Shown here piece by piece: positions 9,647 through 17,794 of a stretch of 64,000 nucleotides of DNA. The position numbers and the translations under genes were made by a program. The stretch spans positions 1-64,000 of the forward strand of contig JAFRER010000001.1 of the NCBI GenBank assembly GCA_017434755.1, written 5' to 3'. This DNA is from Oscillospiraceae bacterium. GTDB taxonomy: Bacteria; Bacillota; Clostridia; Oscillospirales; Oscillospiraceae. Under the pieces are notes generated by a model. It made no database searches and was not told the DNA's origin. It saw only the letters and a list, made by a program, of their open reading frames with translations. The stretch's first letter is position 1; each line of letters begins with the position of its first letter.

Positions 9647-11082
9647 CAGAACTTGATCCTCTCGCTGATGTACGCCTTCACTTCGCCGATCGGGATCCGG
9701 ACCTGCTCCATGCTGTCGCGCTCGCGGATGGTCACGCAGCCGTCCGCGGGATCGGTCTCGGTGCCGACGGTGTTGAAGTCGAACGTGACACAGAACGGCG
9801 TGCCGATCTCATCCTCACGGCGGTAGCGCTTGCCGATGGAGCCGGTCTCGTCGTAGTCGCACATGAACTCTTTCGAAAGCTCATCGTAGAGATCTCTCGC
9901 GGGTCCGGTGAGGATGTCCTTCTTGCTCAGCGGCAGGATGGCGCATTTGAAGGGCGCCAGCGCCGGGTGCAGATGCATCACGGTGCGCACGTCGTCGTTG
10001 CCCTTCTTGTCCTGACCCACGACCTCCTCGTCATAGGCGTCGCACAGCACGCTCAGCACCGTGCGCTCCACGCCGAGGGAGGGCTCGATGACATAGGGGA
10101 TATAGTGCTCGTTCTTATCCTGATCATAGTAGGTGAGATCCTGGCCGGACACGGTCTGGTGCTGTGTCAGGTCGTAGTTCGTCCTGTCGGCCACGCCCCA
10201 GAGTTCGCCCCAGCCGAAGGGGAACAGGAACTCGAAGTCCGTGGTAGCCTTGGAGTAGAAGCTCAGCTCCTCGGGGTCATGGTCCCGCAGGCGGAGGTTC
10301 TCGTCCTTCAGACCGATGCTCAGCAGGAACTCATGGCAGAAGCTGCGCCAGTAATCGAACCACTCCAGGTCGGTGTCGGGCTCGCAGAAGAACTCCAGCT
10401 CCATCTGCTCGAACTCGCGCACGCGGAAGATGAAGTTGCCCGGCGTGATCTCGTTGCGGAAGCTCTTGCCGATCTGGGCGATGCCGAAGGGCAGCTTGCG
10501 GCGGGTGGTCCGCTGCACGTTCACGAAGTTGGTGAAGATGCCCTGCGCGGTCTCCGGACGGAGATACACGGTGTTCTTCGCATCCTCGGTGACGCCCTGG
10601 AAGGTCTTGAACATGAGGTTGAACTGGCGGATGTCGGTGAAGTTATGCTTGCCGCAGCTGGGGCAGGGGATCTCGTGCTCGTCCACGAAGGCCTTCATCT
10701 CGGCCTGTGAGAAGGCGTCCACCGGCTTGGGCAGTTCAAAGCCGTTCTGTCCGCACCAGTCCTCGATCAGCTTGTCCGCACGGAACCTCTCGTGGCACTC
10801 GCGGCAGTCCATCAGCGGATCGGAGAAGCTGCTCAGATGGCCGGAGGCCACCCAGGTCTGCGGGTTCATGAGGATGGCGGCGTCAAGGCCCACATTGTAG
10901 CGGTTCTCCTGGACGAACTTCTTCCACCATGCCCGTTTCACGTTGTTCTTCAGCTCAACGCCCAGAGGACCGTAGTCCCAGGTGTTGGCAAGGCCGCCGT
11001 AGATCTCGCTCCCGGCGAAGATAAAACCGCGGTTTTTGCACAGGGCCACGATCTTATCCATTGTTTTTTCGGTGTTTTTCAT
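9646..11082 (-). CDS. glyS: Glycyl-tRNA synthetase, alpha2 type
   Basis: 478 residues. This is the class II homodimeric enzyme that charges tRNA-Gly, not the GlyQ/GlyS tetramer. Visible landmarks are [20 protein letters not shown] at the N-terminus, [14 protein letters not shown], the motif-2 region [20 protein letters not shown], and SLGVERTVL near motif 3. The C-terminal anticodon-binding domain begins near [12 protein letters not shown]. Three in-frame ATGs exist. The one at 11082 is preferred because AAAGGAAAC precedes it, while 11115 and 11100 have no clear ribosome binding site. It is the first gene of a glyS-nadE operon with its own promoter. No T-box leader was seen. Confidence 0.96.
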   Translation of the reverse strand: MKNTEKTMDKIVALCKNRGFIFAGSEIYGGLANTWDYGPLGVELKNNVKRAWWKKFVQENRYNVGLDAAILMNPQTWVASGHLSSFSDPLMDCRECHERFRADKLIEDWCGQNGFELPKPVDAFSQAEMKAFVDEHEIPCPSCGKHNFTDIRQFNLMFKTFQGVTEDAKNTVYLRPETAQGIFTNFVNVQRTTRRKLPFGIAQIGKSFRNEITPGNFIFRVREFEQMELEFFCEPDTDLEWFDYWRSFCHEFLLSIGLKDENLRLRDHDPEELSFYSKATTDFEFLFPFGWGELWGVADRTNYDLTQHQTVSGQDLTYYDQDKNEHYIPYVIEPSLGVERTVLSVLCDAYDEEVVGQDKKGNDDVRTVMHLHPALAPFKCAILPLSKKDILTGPARDLYDELSKEFMCDYDETGSIGKRYRREDEIGTPFCVTFDFNTVGTETDPADGCVTIRERDSMEQVRIPIGEVKAYISERIKF

Positions 11083-11187
11083 AGTTTCCTTTCCCGGCAT
11101 ATCGAACCGGGACACGGCTCAGGTGTCCCACGGCTGGCTGCCGCAGAGAAATAGGTTGCAGAGCCTCATCAGTCACTGCAAAATAAC

Positions 11188-11216
11188 AGTATAGCAGAAC
11201 AGCCGCCTAAATACAA
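11188..11216 (-). promoter_or_regulatory. Promoter of glyS-nadE
   Basis: On the minus strand, TTGTAT, 17 bases, then TATACT with TG upstream (extended -10), about 105 bases before the chosen start. Confidence 0.65.
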
Positions 11217-11333
11217 TATAGAACGCCGCAAAGCTGCATGGCACCGAATGAGGAGGACCTCTTTGCTGATATGCATCATGAAACCGGGAAAAGCTCGATG
11301 CTGCACTTTTTATGGACTTTTGGATACAATTAA

Positions 11334-11339
11334 TATAAT
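11334..11339 (+). promoter_or_regulatory. -10 box for the sugar nucleotidyltransferase operon
   Basis: A TATAAT lies in an AT-rich stretch 34 bases before the start codon. The -35 (near TATGGA) is poor, so an activator may be needed. Confidence 0.4.
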
Positions 11340-11372
11340 ATATCTTTTAAAGAAAGAATGGAGAGGTCAGGA

Positions 11373-12269
11373 ATGAGAACGACTTTAGTTATACTGGCTG
11401 CGGGCATCGGTTCCCGCTACGGCGCAGGAGTAAAGCAGCTGGAGCATGTCGGCCCCAACGGGGAACTGATAATCGATTATTCGATCCATGATGCCATAGC
11501 TGCCGGCTTCGATAAGATCGTCTTTATAATCCGGAAAGATATTGAAGAGGATTTCCGGGAAGTGATAGGGGATAGAATAGAGAGAATATGCGTTCCTCTC
11601 GGTGTGGAAGTCTGCTATGCTTTCCAGTCTTTGAATGATTGTCCGATCCCTGTGCCTGAGGGCAGAACAAAGCCCTGGGGCACCGGGCAGGCTGTCCTTG
11701 CCTGCGAAGGATTAATAAAGGAGCCATTTGCCGTCATCAATGCGGATGATTATTATGGCAAGGATGGCTTTGTCAAGGCAGCTGAGTTTCTGAAGACCGG
11801 GAAATATGGATTAGTGGGATATATCCTTAAAAACACGCTGTCGGATAACGGCGGCGTTACCCGCGGCATCTGCGTTGTGGAAGAAGGGAAGCTCGTAGGG
11901 ATCAATGAGACATACAATATCCGGAAAACGGCATCCGGAGCTGAGTCTGATGGTAAGAAACTGTGTCTGGATTCCATCGTCTCCATGAACTTCTGGTGCC
12001 TGCCGGAGAGCTTCATGGCTGAACTGAGGGAGGGCTTTCCTGTATTCCTTGCATCCATGAAGGATCCCCTGAAGAGTGAATACCTTCTTCCCACGATCAT
12101 CGACAGCCTTTTGAAAAAGGGAACGGAAGTATCCGTCCTTCCGACAAATGCAGACTGGTTTGGGATCACCTATAAAGAAGATAAGGCGACTGTCGTGGAA
12201 GACTTCCGGAAACTGTATGAGATGGGCGCCTATGACCGGAACGATCTCTATGCGGATATAAGCAGGTAA
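11373..12269 (+). CDS. Sugar-1-phosphate nucleotidyltransferase
   Basis: 298 residues with the N-terminal NTP-transferase signature (LAAGIGSRYGAGVKQLEHVG) and INADDYYG, the metal-binding aspartate region of this fold. The family joins a sugar-1-phosphate and an NTP to make an NDP-sugar and pyrophosphate. The GTG/ATG choice is clear: ATG at 11373 has GGAGAGG upstream. Its stop overlaps the start of a sugar kinase by one base, so the pair probably makes an NDP-sugar from a free sugar. An N-acetylhexosamine is the best guess, from the kinase, but substrate and nucleotide are not shown by the sequence. Confidence 0.85.
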   Translation: MRTTLVILAAGIGSRYGAGVKQLEHVGPNGELIIDYSIHDAIAAGFDKIVFIIRKDIEEDFREVIGDRIERICVPLGVEVCYAFQSLNDCPIPVPEGRTKPWGTGQAVLACEGLIKEPFAVINADDYYGKDGFVKAAEFLKTGKYGLVGYILKNTLSDNGGVTRGICVVEEGKLVGINETYNIRKTASGAESDGKKLCLDSIVSMNFWCLPESFMAELREGFPVFLASMKDPLKSEYLLPTIIDSLLKKGTEVSVLPTNADWFGITYKEDKATVVEDFRKLYEMGAYDRNDLYADISR

Positions 12270-13456
12270 TGCAGTGTTTGATGCTGGATAGAAGTGTAAG
12301 TGCAAAACTTTCCTATATTTGTGAGAAGTTCCGCCTTCCGGGGGATCTGGTCCTTCATTTCTCCTGGATCCCGAAAGGCCATATCAACATGGCCTATCAT
12401 GTCTCGCTGGAGGACGGGGAGGATGTCCGGCAGTATCTGATCCAGCGGGTGAACTGGTATGTGTACCGGGATCCCGTGTCCATGATGCATAATTCGGAGC
12501 TCATAACCGGGCATCTCACGGAAAAGGGATGCAGGAGCCTGCATTATTACCGCACGGATTCCGGAAAGCCATACCTGATCCTTCGGCATGAGTGGAGGAG
12601 CTTTGTCGATCTGGAGGATATCCCGGAGGAGCAGAGGCCCGAGGTCCTGACGGATGAACCGTGGGATGCCGGCTGGGAGTTCTGGAGAGTGGCGGACTAT
12701 GTGGAGAACTCCGTTACCTTTGAATCCTCGGAGGCGAATGCGGAAGTGCTCCGGAAAGCGGGGCTGGGCTTCGGGAGATTCGAGAGGCTGCTCTCGGATC
12801 TCGATCCGGCCCGGCTCGTCGAGAGTATAGCGCATTTCCATGATACGCCCTACCGGCTCAGTTCTCTGCTCGGAATAGTGGAGCTGGATCCCATGGGAAG
12901 GGCAAAGGGCATCGGCGAGGAACTCAGCCTGATAAAGGAATACAGGGAGTTTGCCGCTTCCCTGCAGCGGGGAGATCTTCCCGTCCGGATCACCCATAAC
13001 GATACGAAGCTCAACAATATCCTTTTTGATAAGGATAGCCTCGAGCCGCTTGTCATCATCGATCTGGATAACTGCATGCCGGGGCATGCCTGCTATGACT
13101 TCGGGGACAGCATCCGCTTTGCCGCCTGCAAAGCGGATAAGGAGCATCCGGAGAATAAAAAGCTGGATCTGGGCCTGTTCCGGGCCTATGCGGAAGGCTA
13201 TCTGGCGGAGATGAAGGATGAGCTCAACAGCGAGGAAGTGGATTCCCTGGCAACGGGCGCGGCGGTCATCACGCTGGAGCTTGCGGCCCGGTATCTCGAG
13301 GATTATCTGATCGGAGACAGGTATTTCCGTATTGATTATCCGGACCAGAACCGGAAAAGAGCGCAGGCCCAGCTCTCCCTCTTCCGGGACATGATGCTCC
13401 ATATGGACGACATGCAGCGGATCATCCGGGAGACGATGAACAGACTGGGAGAATAA
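12269..13456 (+). CDS. Anomeric sugar kinase of the aminoglycoside phosphotransferase fold (NahK-like)
   Basis: 395 residues of the APH/choline-kinase fold. Early residues resemble N-acetylhexosamine 1-kinases (IPKGHINMAYHV, LIQRVNWYVYRDP). The catalytic loop is RITHNDTKLNNILFD and the metal-binding motif is VIIDLDNCMPG. Such kinases phosphorylate the C1 hydroxyl, giving the sugar-1-phosphate used by the nucleotidyltransferase encoded immediately upstream. The start overlaps the upstream stop (TAATG). A second ATG at 12281 is possible, because spacing from AGG to the first ATG is short. Acceptor sugar unknown. Confidence 0.8.
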   Translation: MQCLMLDRSVSAKLSYICEKFRLPGDLVLHFSWIPKGHINMAYHVSLEDGEDVRQYLIQRVNWYVYRDPVSMMHNSELITGHLTEKGCRSLHYYRTDSGKPYLILRHEWRSFVDLEDIPEEQRPEVLTDEPWDAGWEFWRVADYVENSVTFESSEANAEVLRKAGLGFGRFERLLSDLDPARLVESIAHFHDTPYRLSSLLGIVELDPMGRAKGIGEELSLIKEYREFAASLQRGDLPVRITHNDTKLNNILFDKDSLEPLVIIDLDNCMPGHACYDFGDSIRFAACKADKEHPENKKLDLGLFRAYAEGYLAEMKDELNSEEVDSLATGAAVITLELAARYLEDYLIGDRYFRIDYPDQNRKRAQAQLSLFRDMMLHMDDMQRIIRETMNRLGE

Positions 13457-13462
13457 GGGAAA

Positions 13463-13702
13463 ATGACCTACGAAGAAGCAGTAAAGACGATCCCATGCGG
13501 CAGATACCGCCATTTCAAGGGAAAGGAATATGAGGTGCTCGGCATCGCCCGGCACAGCGAGGACGAAAGTCCTCTGGTCGTATACAGGGCCCTGTATGGG
13601 GACTTCGGTCTCTGGGTCCGCCCTGCGGCGATGTGGAACGAGACCGTGGAGCGTGACGGGAAGACATACAGACGTTTCGAAAAAGTTGAGGAAGAGAAAT
13701 AA
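13463..13702 (+). CDS. DUF1653 domain protein
   Basis: A 79-residue protein matching the small DUF1653 family: GRYRHFKGKEYEVLGIARHSE, an LVVYRALYGDFGLWVRP core and a C-terminal YRRFEKVE. It is soluble, with no signal peptide. It lies 6 bases after the sugar kinase and ends at the operon terminator, so it is cotranscribed with the kinase and nucleotidyltransferase. No function is known for the family. Confidence 0.85.
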   Translation: MTYEEAVKTIPCGRYRHFKGKEYEVLGIARHSEDESPLVVYRALYGDFGLWVRPAAMWNETVERDGKTYRRFEKVEEEK

Positions 13703-13730
13703 AGCAGGCAGCCGGGTGCTGCCTGCTTTC
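13701..13730. terminator. Bidirectional terminator
   Basis: A 12-bp perfect stem AAAGCAGGCAGC / GCTGCCTGCTTT begins within the DUF1653 stop codon. T-rich sequence follows on both strands. It serves the convergent UDP-glucose dehydrogenase gene as well. Confidence 0.85.
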
Positions 13731-13796
13731 AAACGCATATAAGTTTACATAAAACAGTTTACAGAATATTGAATCTTTGCTTCCTTGACATTCAGA

Positions 13797-15287
13797 TCAA
13801 TCACGACGGAAGAGATCTCTGGTGTAAACCTTTTCCTTTACGTCGTCCAGCGCGCTGTCATAGCGGTTGGCGAGGATGCATCCGCTCATCTTCTTGAATT
13901 TCTTCAGGTCGTTCACGACGAGACTGCCGAAGAAGGTGCTGCCGTTTTCCAGCGTGGGTTCGTAGATGATCACCGTGGCGCCCTTCGCCTTGATCCGCTT
14001 CATGACGCCCTGGATGGAGCTCTGGCGGAAGTTGTCGGAATTGGCCTTCATGGTCAGCCGGTAGACGCCGACGGTCACGGTCTTTTCCATCCGGCTGTCG
14101 AACTTGTTCTCGGTATAGCTGTAGTAGTCGGCCATCTGCAGCACCCGGTCGGCGATGAAGTCCTTCCTGGTCCGGTTGCTCTCCACGATGGCCTCGATAA
14201 GGTTCTCCGGCACGTCCTGATAATTTGCCAGCAGCTGCTTGGTGTCCTTCGGCAGGCAGTAGCCGCCGTATCCGAAGGAGGGATTGTTGTAGTAGTCGCC
14301 CACCCGGGGGTCGAGGCACACGCCCTTTATGATCTTTGCGGTGTCCAGTCCCTTGATCTCCGCATAGGTGTCCAGCTCGTTGAAGTAGCTCACGCGCAGC
14401 GCCAGATAGGTGTTGGCAAAGAGCTTCACCGCCTCCGCCTCCGTCAGTCCCATGAACAGGGTATCCACCGGGCTCTTGACCGCGGCTTCCTGCAGCATCC
14501 CGGCAAAGGCACGGGCGGCCTCCTCCGTTTTTTCGTCGCAGCCAACGATGATGCGCGAAGGGTAGAGATTGTCATACAGCGCCTTGGATTCCCGCAGGAA
14601 CTCCGGACTGAACAAAATGTTGTCCATGCCGAGTTTTTCCCGGATGTTTTCCGTATAGCCGACGGGAACGGTGGACTTGATAATGACCGCCTGCTTTTCC
14701 TGCCGGCTTACCTGCTTGATCAGTTTCAGCACGGTCTCCACCGCCGAGCAGTCGAAAAAGTTGGTCTTCGGGTCATAGTTGGTCGGCACGGCAAGGATGA
14801 TAAAGTCCGCGTCCGCGTAGGCGCCGGCCCCGTCCGTGGTGGCGGTGAGCCGCAGCCGGCGCTCGCCCCGCTCCGCCTCCGCGAGGTATTTCTCGATATA
14901 GTCGTCCTGGATGGGAGAGCGGAAGCTGTTGATCATCTCGGCCTTTTCCGGCTTGGTGCATACGGCGGTCACGTCATGGTGCTGCGCCAGCAGCACGGCC
15001 AGTGAAAGCCCCACATAGCCGACGCCGGCAACAGCGATCTTATAACTCCGGCCGGCTGCGGCGGGCCTGTCCGCCTGTTCCGTGAACAGCTCCCGGATAT
15101 CGAAGTCCAGGGCTGCCGCCAGAGCCTCCAGCTGGCTGATGGAGGGAGTGTAGCTTCCGTTTTCAAGATTGGAAAGAACCGGCCGGCTTATTCCCGTCAT
15201 CCTGGCAAGCTGAGCCTGTGAGAGCTTCCGTGCTTTTCTTTTGGAAACCACGGCTGCGGAGAGCAGTTCCGTCGATAGAGTGCGCAT
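13797..15287 (-). CDS. UDP-glucose 6-dehydrogenase fused to an N-terminal XRE helix-turn-helix
   Basis: 496 residues. Residues 9-70 form a Cro/C1-type HTH ([28 protein letters not shown]). From residue 82 a complete nucleotide-sugar dehydrogenase follows: the Rossmann motif VAGVGYVG, the substrate-lid region [29 protein letters not shown], and [15 protein letters not shown] with catalytic Cys344. The enzyme oxidises UDP-glucose to UDP-glucuronate with NAD+, usually for capsule or exopolysaccharide. The dehydrogenase part alone is about 414 residues, close to the usual bacterial length, so the HTH is a true addition. The ATG has GGGAGG upstream, and the HTH is in one uninterrupted frame. A self-regulating enzyme-repressor sensing UDP-sugar or NADH is plausible but not shown. 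Confidence 0.92.
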   Translation of the reverse strand: MRTLSTELLSAAVVSKRKARKLSQAQLARMTGISRPVLSNLENGSYTPSISQLEALAAALDFDIRELFTEQADRPAAAGRSYKIAVAGVGYVGLSLAVLLAQHHDVTAVCTKPEKAEMINSFRSPIQDDYIEKYLAEAERGERRLRLTATTDGAGAYADADFIILAVPTNYDPKTNFFDCSAVETVLKLIKQVSRQEKQAVIIKSTVPVGYTENIREKLGMDNILFSPEFLRESKALYDNLYPSRIIVGCDEKTEEAARAFAGMLQEAAVKSPVDTLFMGLTEAEAVKLFANTYLALRVSYFNELDTYAEIKGLDTAKIIKGVCLDPRVGDYYNNPSFGYGGYCLPKDTKQLLANYQDVPENLIEAIVESNRTRKDFIADRVLQMADYYSYTENKFDSRMEKTVTVGVYRLTMKANSDNFRQSSIQGVMKRIKAKGATVIIYEPTLENGSTFFGSLVVNDLKKFKKMSGCILANRYDSALDDVKEKVYTRDLFRRD

Positions 15288-15325
15288 AAGGATCCCTCCC
15301 GTTTCGTCGCTTTGGTACGGTTCGG

Positions 15326-15355
15326 ATTATACGCCGCCTCTGCCGCACTTGTCAA
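15326..15355 (-). promoter_or_regulatory. Promoter of the HTH-UDP-glucose dehydrogenase gene
   Basis: On the minus strand, a consensus TTGACA, 18 bases, then TATAAT, with a leader of about 30 bases. The -35 overlaps a TTGTC/GACAA half-site that recurs in this gap. Confidence 0.85.
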
Positions 15356-15412
15356 TGATCGTGTCTGCTTTTGACAACAACAATTCATTCCTTCATCAAA
15401 ATGAAGATAGAA

Positions 15413-15433
15413 ATTGTCGCTTCTAACGACAAT
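15413..15433. repeat. Inverted repeat, candidate operator
   Basis: ATTGTCG, 7 bases, CGACAAT: a perfect 7-bp inverted repeat. It lies between the divergent dehydrogenase-fusion and secreted-protein promoters. Related TTGTC/GACAA elements occur at 15349-15355, 15371-15377 and 15481-15486. Confidence 0.5.
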
Positions 15434-15480
15434 GCATCCGGCACAAAACATGAAACTGATAGAAATAAATTGAAACACTG

Positions 15481-15508
15481 TTGACACAAATCAGAATGCT
15501 GATATACT
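15481..15508 (+). promoter_or_regulatory. Promoter of the small secreted protein gene
   Basis: TTGACA, 16 bases, then TATACT, leaving a leader of about 75 bases. The rest of the 15288-15590 gap holds the opposite promoter and the half-site cluster. No further gene was seen. Confidence 0.75.
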
Positions 15509-15590
15509 GGAATCATCAAAGACAGTTGTTTTCCGTTGCCGGACACTTCCGGCTGTCCCGTGAACAGATCGTATAAAAGGAGGGGTCTGT

Positions 15591-16079
15591 ATGAAAAGGA
15601 TCGTTACTCTGGTTTTAGTAGTTGTTCTCGTATTGTCCCTGAGCATCGCGGCATTTGCCGAATACACCAACGGCGTTCCGGCCATAGTCGTCAACGGAGG
15701 CAGCGGACCTTCTCTTCTGCTGGGCGTGTACAACTCTGCAAATAAGAAGATAACCGTGATCCCCGGAGAGGATATTGCCATCTATACGATCAAGTCTGCG
15801 AGCGAGATCCCCTGGGAGGATCAGGATGCTTTCCTCAAGGCCTGTGAAGAGACGGGCAGCACCAAAGACAAAACCGTGCGCGCGCCCTTCTACCTCTGGA
15901 TCCGCGAGGGCTACAAAGAGCTCGACGGATTTGCCTATGTGCGCTATCCCTTTACCTGCGTCGGCAAGAACGTCAAGCTCACGGTCAACGGCAAGGAGAT
16001 GGAGGTCTGCCCGATCTCCGAGAACAGCTGGTTTGCCAAGCTCACCGAGTTCGGCACCATCGTCATCTCCAGCGACTGA
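15591..16079 (+). CDS. Small secreted protein of unknown function
   Basis: 162 residues with a classic signal peptide: MKR, a long hydrophobic core, then AAFA before EYTNG, so cleavage is expected near residue 23. The mature part (about 139 residues) has no family I recognise and only one cysteine after the signal. It seems a compact beta-rich domain. A strong ribosome binding site (AAAAGGAGGGG) and near-consensus promoter suggest good expression. It is divergent from the HTH-UDP-glucose dehydrogenase fusion, so the two may share regulation. Confidence 0.8.
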   Translation: MKRIVTLVLVVVLVLSLSIAAFAEYTNGVPAIVVNGGSGPSLLLGVYNSANKKITVIPGEDIAIYTIKSASEIPWEDQDAFLKACEETGSTKDKTVRAPFYLWIREGYKELDGFAYVRYPFTCVGKNVKLTVNGKEMEVCPISENSWFAKLTEFGTIVISSD

Positions 16080-16129
16080 CCGTTCCGCATACCGGCGCGG
16101 ATCCGTCGCTTGATACGCAGCGTCTTCCG

Positions 16130-16160
16130 GAAGGGGCGGCTTTTGCCGCTCCTTCTTTTT
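16130..16160 (+). terminator. Terminator of the small secreted protein gene
   Basis: An 11-bp stem GAAGGGGCGGC / GCCGCTCCTTC with a TTTT loop, followed by TTTTT. Confidence 0.9.
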
Positions 16161-16184
16161 ATACTGCCGGAAACCTTGCCGGCA

Positions 16185-16213
16185 TTGCGTTTTATTTGCA
16201 AAAATGATACAAT
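16185..16213 (+). promoter_or_regulatory. Promoter of the LRR lipoprotein operon
   Basis: TTGCGT, 17 bases, then TACAAT with TGA directly before it (extended -10), about 32 bases before the start codon. Confidence 0.6.
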
Positions 16214-16244
16214 TATCAGTCGATAATGGAGGATAATATCCTGT

Positions 16245-17750
16245 ATGAAAAACCTCTGTTCAAAACTGATACTGCTGCTCTGCCTGGCCGTGCTGCTGAC
16301 AGGCCTGTGCTCCTGCGGTGACGGGCTCTCCCGTGAGGAACGGGAGGCGCTCGCGGCGGAATACGCGAAGACAGAGCTGAGCCTTGCGGTGGATGATCCG
16401 GAAGGCCTTGCCGTGCTGGAACATTATACACAGCTCAAGAAGCTGGATCTCAGCGGCAGCAGCTGCTATGAAGCGATCGAGAAGTATATCGCGGCGCATC
16501 CCGATGTGGACGTGAGTTATACACTGCTCCTTGGTTCGGACGGCATGACCGTCGGCAGCCGGGCGGAGAGCGCCCTCCTCGAAAAGGGGGAGTATGTGGC
16601 AGCGCTCGCTTCATACGGACCTTACCTGCATGACCTCCGGGTGATAGCGATCTCCGATCCTGCTTTCACGACGGCTGATCTGGCCGCGCTCGCAGCGGCG
16701 TTCCCGGAGGCGGATATCCTCTTCCGGATAAGCCCCGAACAGCCGGACATCCCGTTCACTGCCGCTGAACTCGACCTCTCTGCGCTCCGCCCGGAGAACG
16801 CGGATGCCGCCGCGGGTTTTCTGGAGAAGATGCCCGCCCTCAAGCGTGTAAATATGACGGCGGCTGACGGAACGAATCTCCTTTCGTTCACGGAACTGAA
16901 AATGCTTCAGGACGCAGCACCCGGTGCGGTTTTCGACTACCGTTTCGATTCCTTCGGCAGGACGGTGTCCACCGCGGACGAATATGTTGAGTACGGCGTG
17001 GATCCGCGCGCCTATATATACAATGCCGGCCTGGAGCAGATCCGTGAGATGATGCCCTGCATGACAAGATTGAAGTCGATGTACTTCCAGTACTGCCAGA
17101 TCGACTATGACGTGCTCGCGCGGTTCCGGGACGATTTCCCCGGTGTGGATATCGTCTGGAGAATAGACTTCGGCCCCTACAGCTGCCGGACGGACACCGA
17201 GCGTATCTTTGCCAACGGTTCGCTGGATGGGAATTCCGTCTACAATCTGCGCTACTGCACCAAAGTGAAATATCTGGACCTGGGCCATAACAACCAGCTT
17301 TCGAATATCGATTTTGCGGCATTCATGCCGGATCTCGAGATCGCTATCCTGGCCGACACGGCCATCCGCGACATCTCGCCGCTGGCGAACTGCCCGAAGC
17401 TGCGCTATCTGGAGATCTTCGTCACCAGTATTTCGGACCTGTCCCCGCTGGCTTCCTGCACGGAGCTGGAGCATCTGAACGTCTCCTGCTGCTTCAGCCT
17501 TAGGGATCTGAGTCCGCTCTTCGGCCTCACGAAGCTCAAGCGCCTGTGGAACACCTTCACGAACGTGCCGAAGTCGCAGCGGGACGAGATCATGGCGCTG
17601 ATGCCGGACTGCAGCTTCTGCTTCGACAGGATAACCTCCACCGGCAAAGGCTGGAGATTTGACGACAAGGGCAATATCAACGAATACTATGCCGAAGTAT
17701 ACGAGATCTTCGGATACGACGACTGGAGGGAGAACATCAGCTACTGGTGA
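16245..17750 (+). CDS. Putative lipoprotein with leucine-rich repeats
   Basis: 501 residues. The N-terminus is a lipoprotein-like signal (LLLCLAVLLTGLCSCGDG). LCSC is the likely lipobox with lipidation at the second cysteine, though it is not a perfect match. The middle shows weak LRR-like periodicity. Residues of about 335-440 hold clear repeats of the internalin or SDS22 kind (VKYLDLGHNNQLSNIDF, LEIAILADTAIRDISPLA, LRYLEIFVTSISDLSPLA, LEHLNVSCCFSLRDLSPL). It should sit on the outer face of the membrane and bind a protein or glycan. It is the first gene of a probable operon running to 24915, with 44 bases to the next start. Confidence 0.82.
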   Translation: MKNLCSKLILLLCLAVLLTGLCSCGDGLSREEREALAAEYAKTELSLAVDDPEGLAVLEHYTQLKKLDLSGSSCYEAIEKYIAAHPDVDVSYTLLLGSDGMTVGSRAESALLEKGEYVAALASYGPYLHDLRVIAISDPAFTTADLAALAAAFPEADILFRISPEQPDIPFTAAELDLSALRPENADAAAGFLEKMPALKRVNMTAADGTNLLSFTELKMLQDAAPGAVFDYRFDSFGRTVSTADEYVEYGVDPRAYIYNAGLEQIREMMPCMTRLKSMYFQYCQIDYDVLARFRDDFPGVDIVWRIDFGPYSCRTDTERIFANGSLDGNSVYNLRYCTKVKYLDLGHNNQLSNIDFAAFMPDLEIAILADTAIRDISPLANCPKLRYLEIFVTSISDLSPLASCTELEHLNVSCCFSLRDLSPLFGLTKLKRLWNTFTNVPKSQRDEIMALMPDCSFCFDRITSTGKGWRFDDKGNINEYYAEVYEIFGYDDWRENISYW

Positions 17751-17794
17751 CAGAGCACCGCTGAAGTGTCTCTCAGGAAAGAAGGTGGCAGCGA

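Noticed and set aside
8018-9826. 602-residue plus-strand open frame opposite nadE and glyS
   Set aside because: It spans the junction of two clear genes on the other strand, is rich in His/Arg/Ala, and has no recognisable domain.
11083-11372. Possible T-box leader before glyS
   Set aside because: No T-box sequence or antiterminator/terminator pair was found. Only a promoter and unstructured leader were seen.
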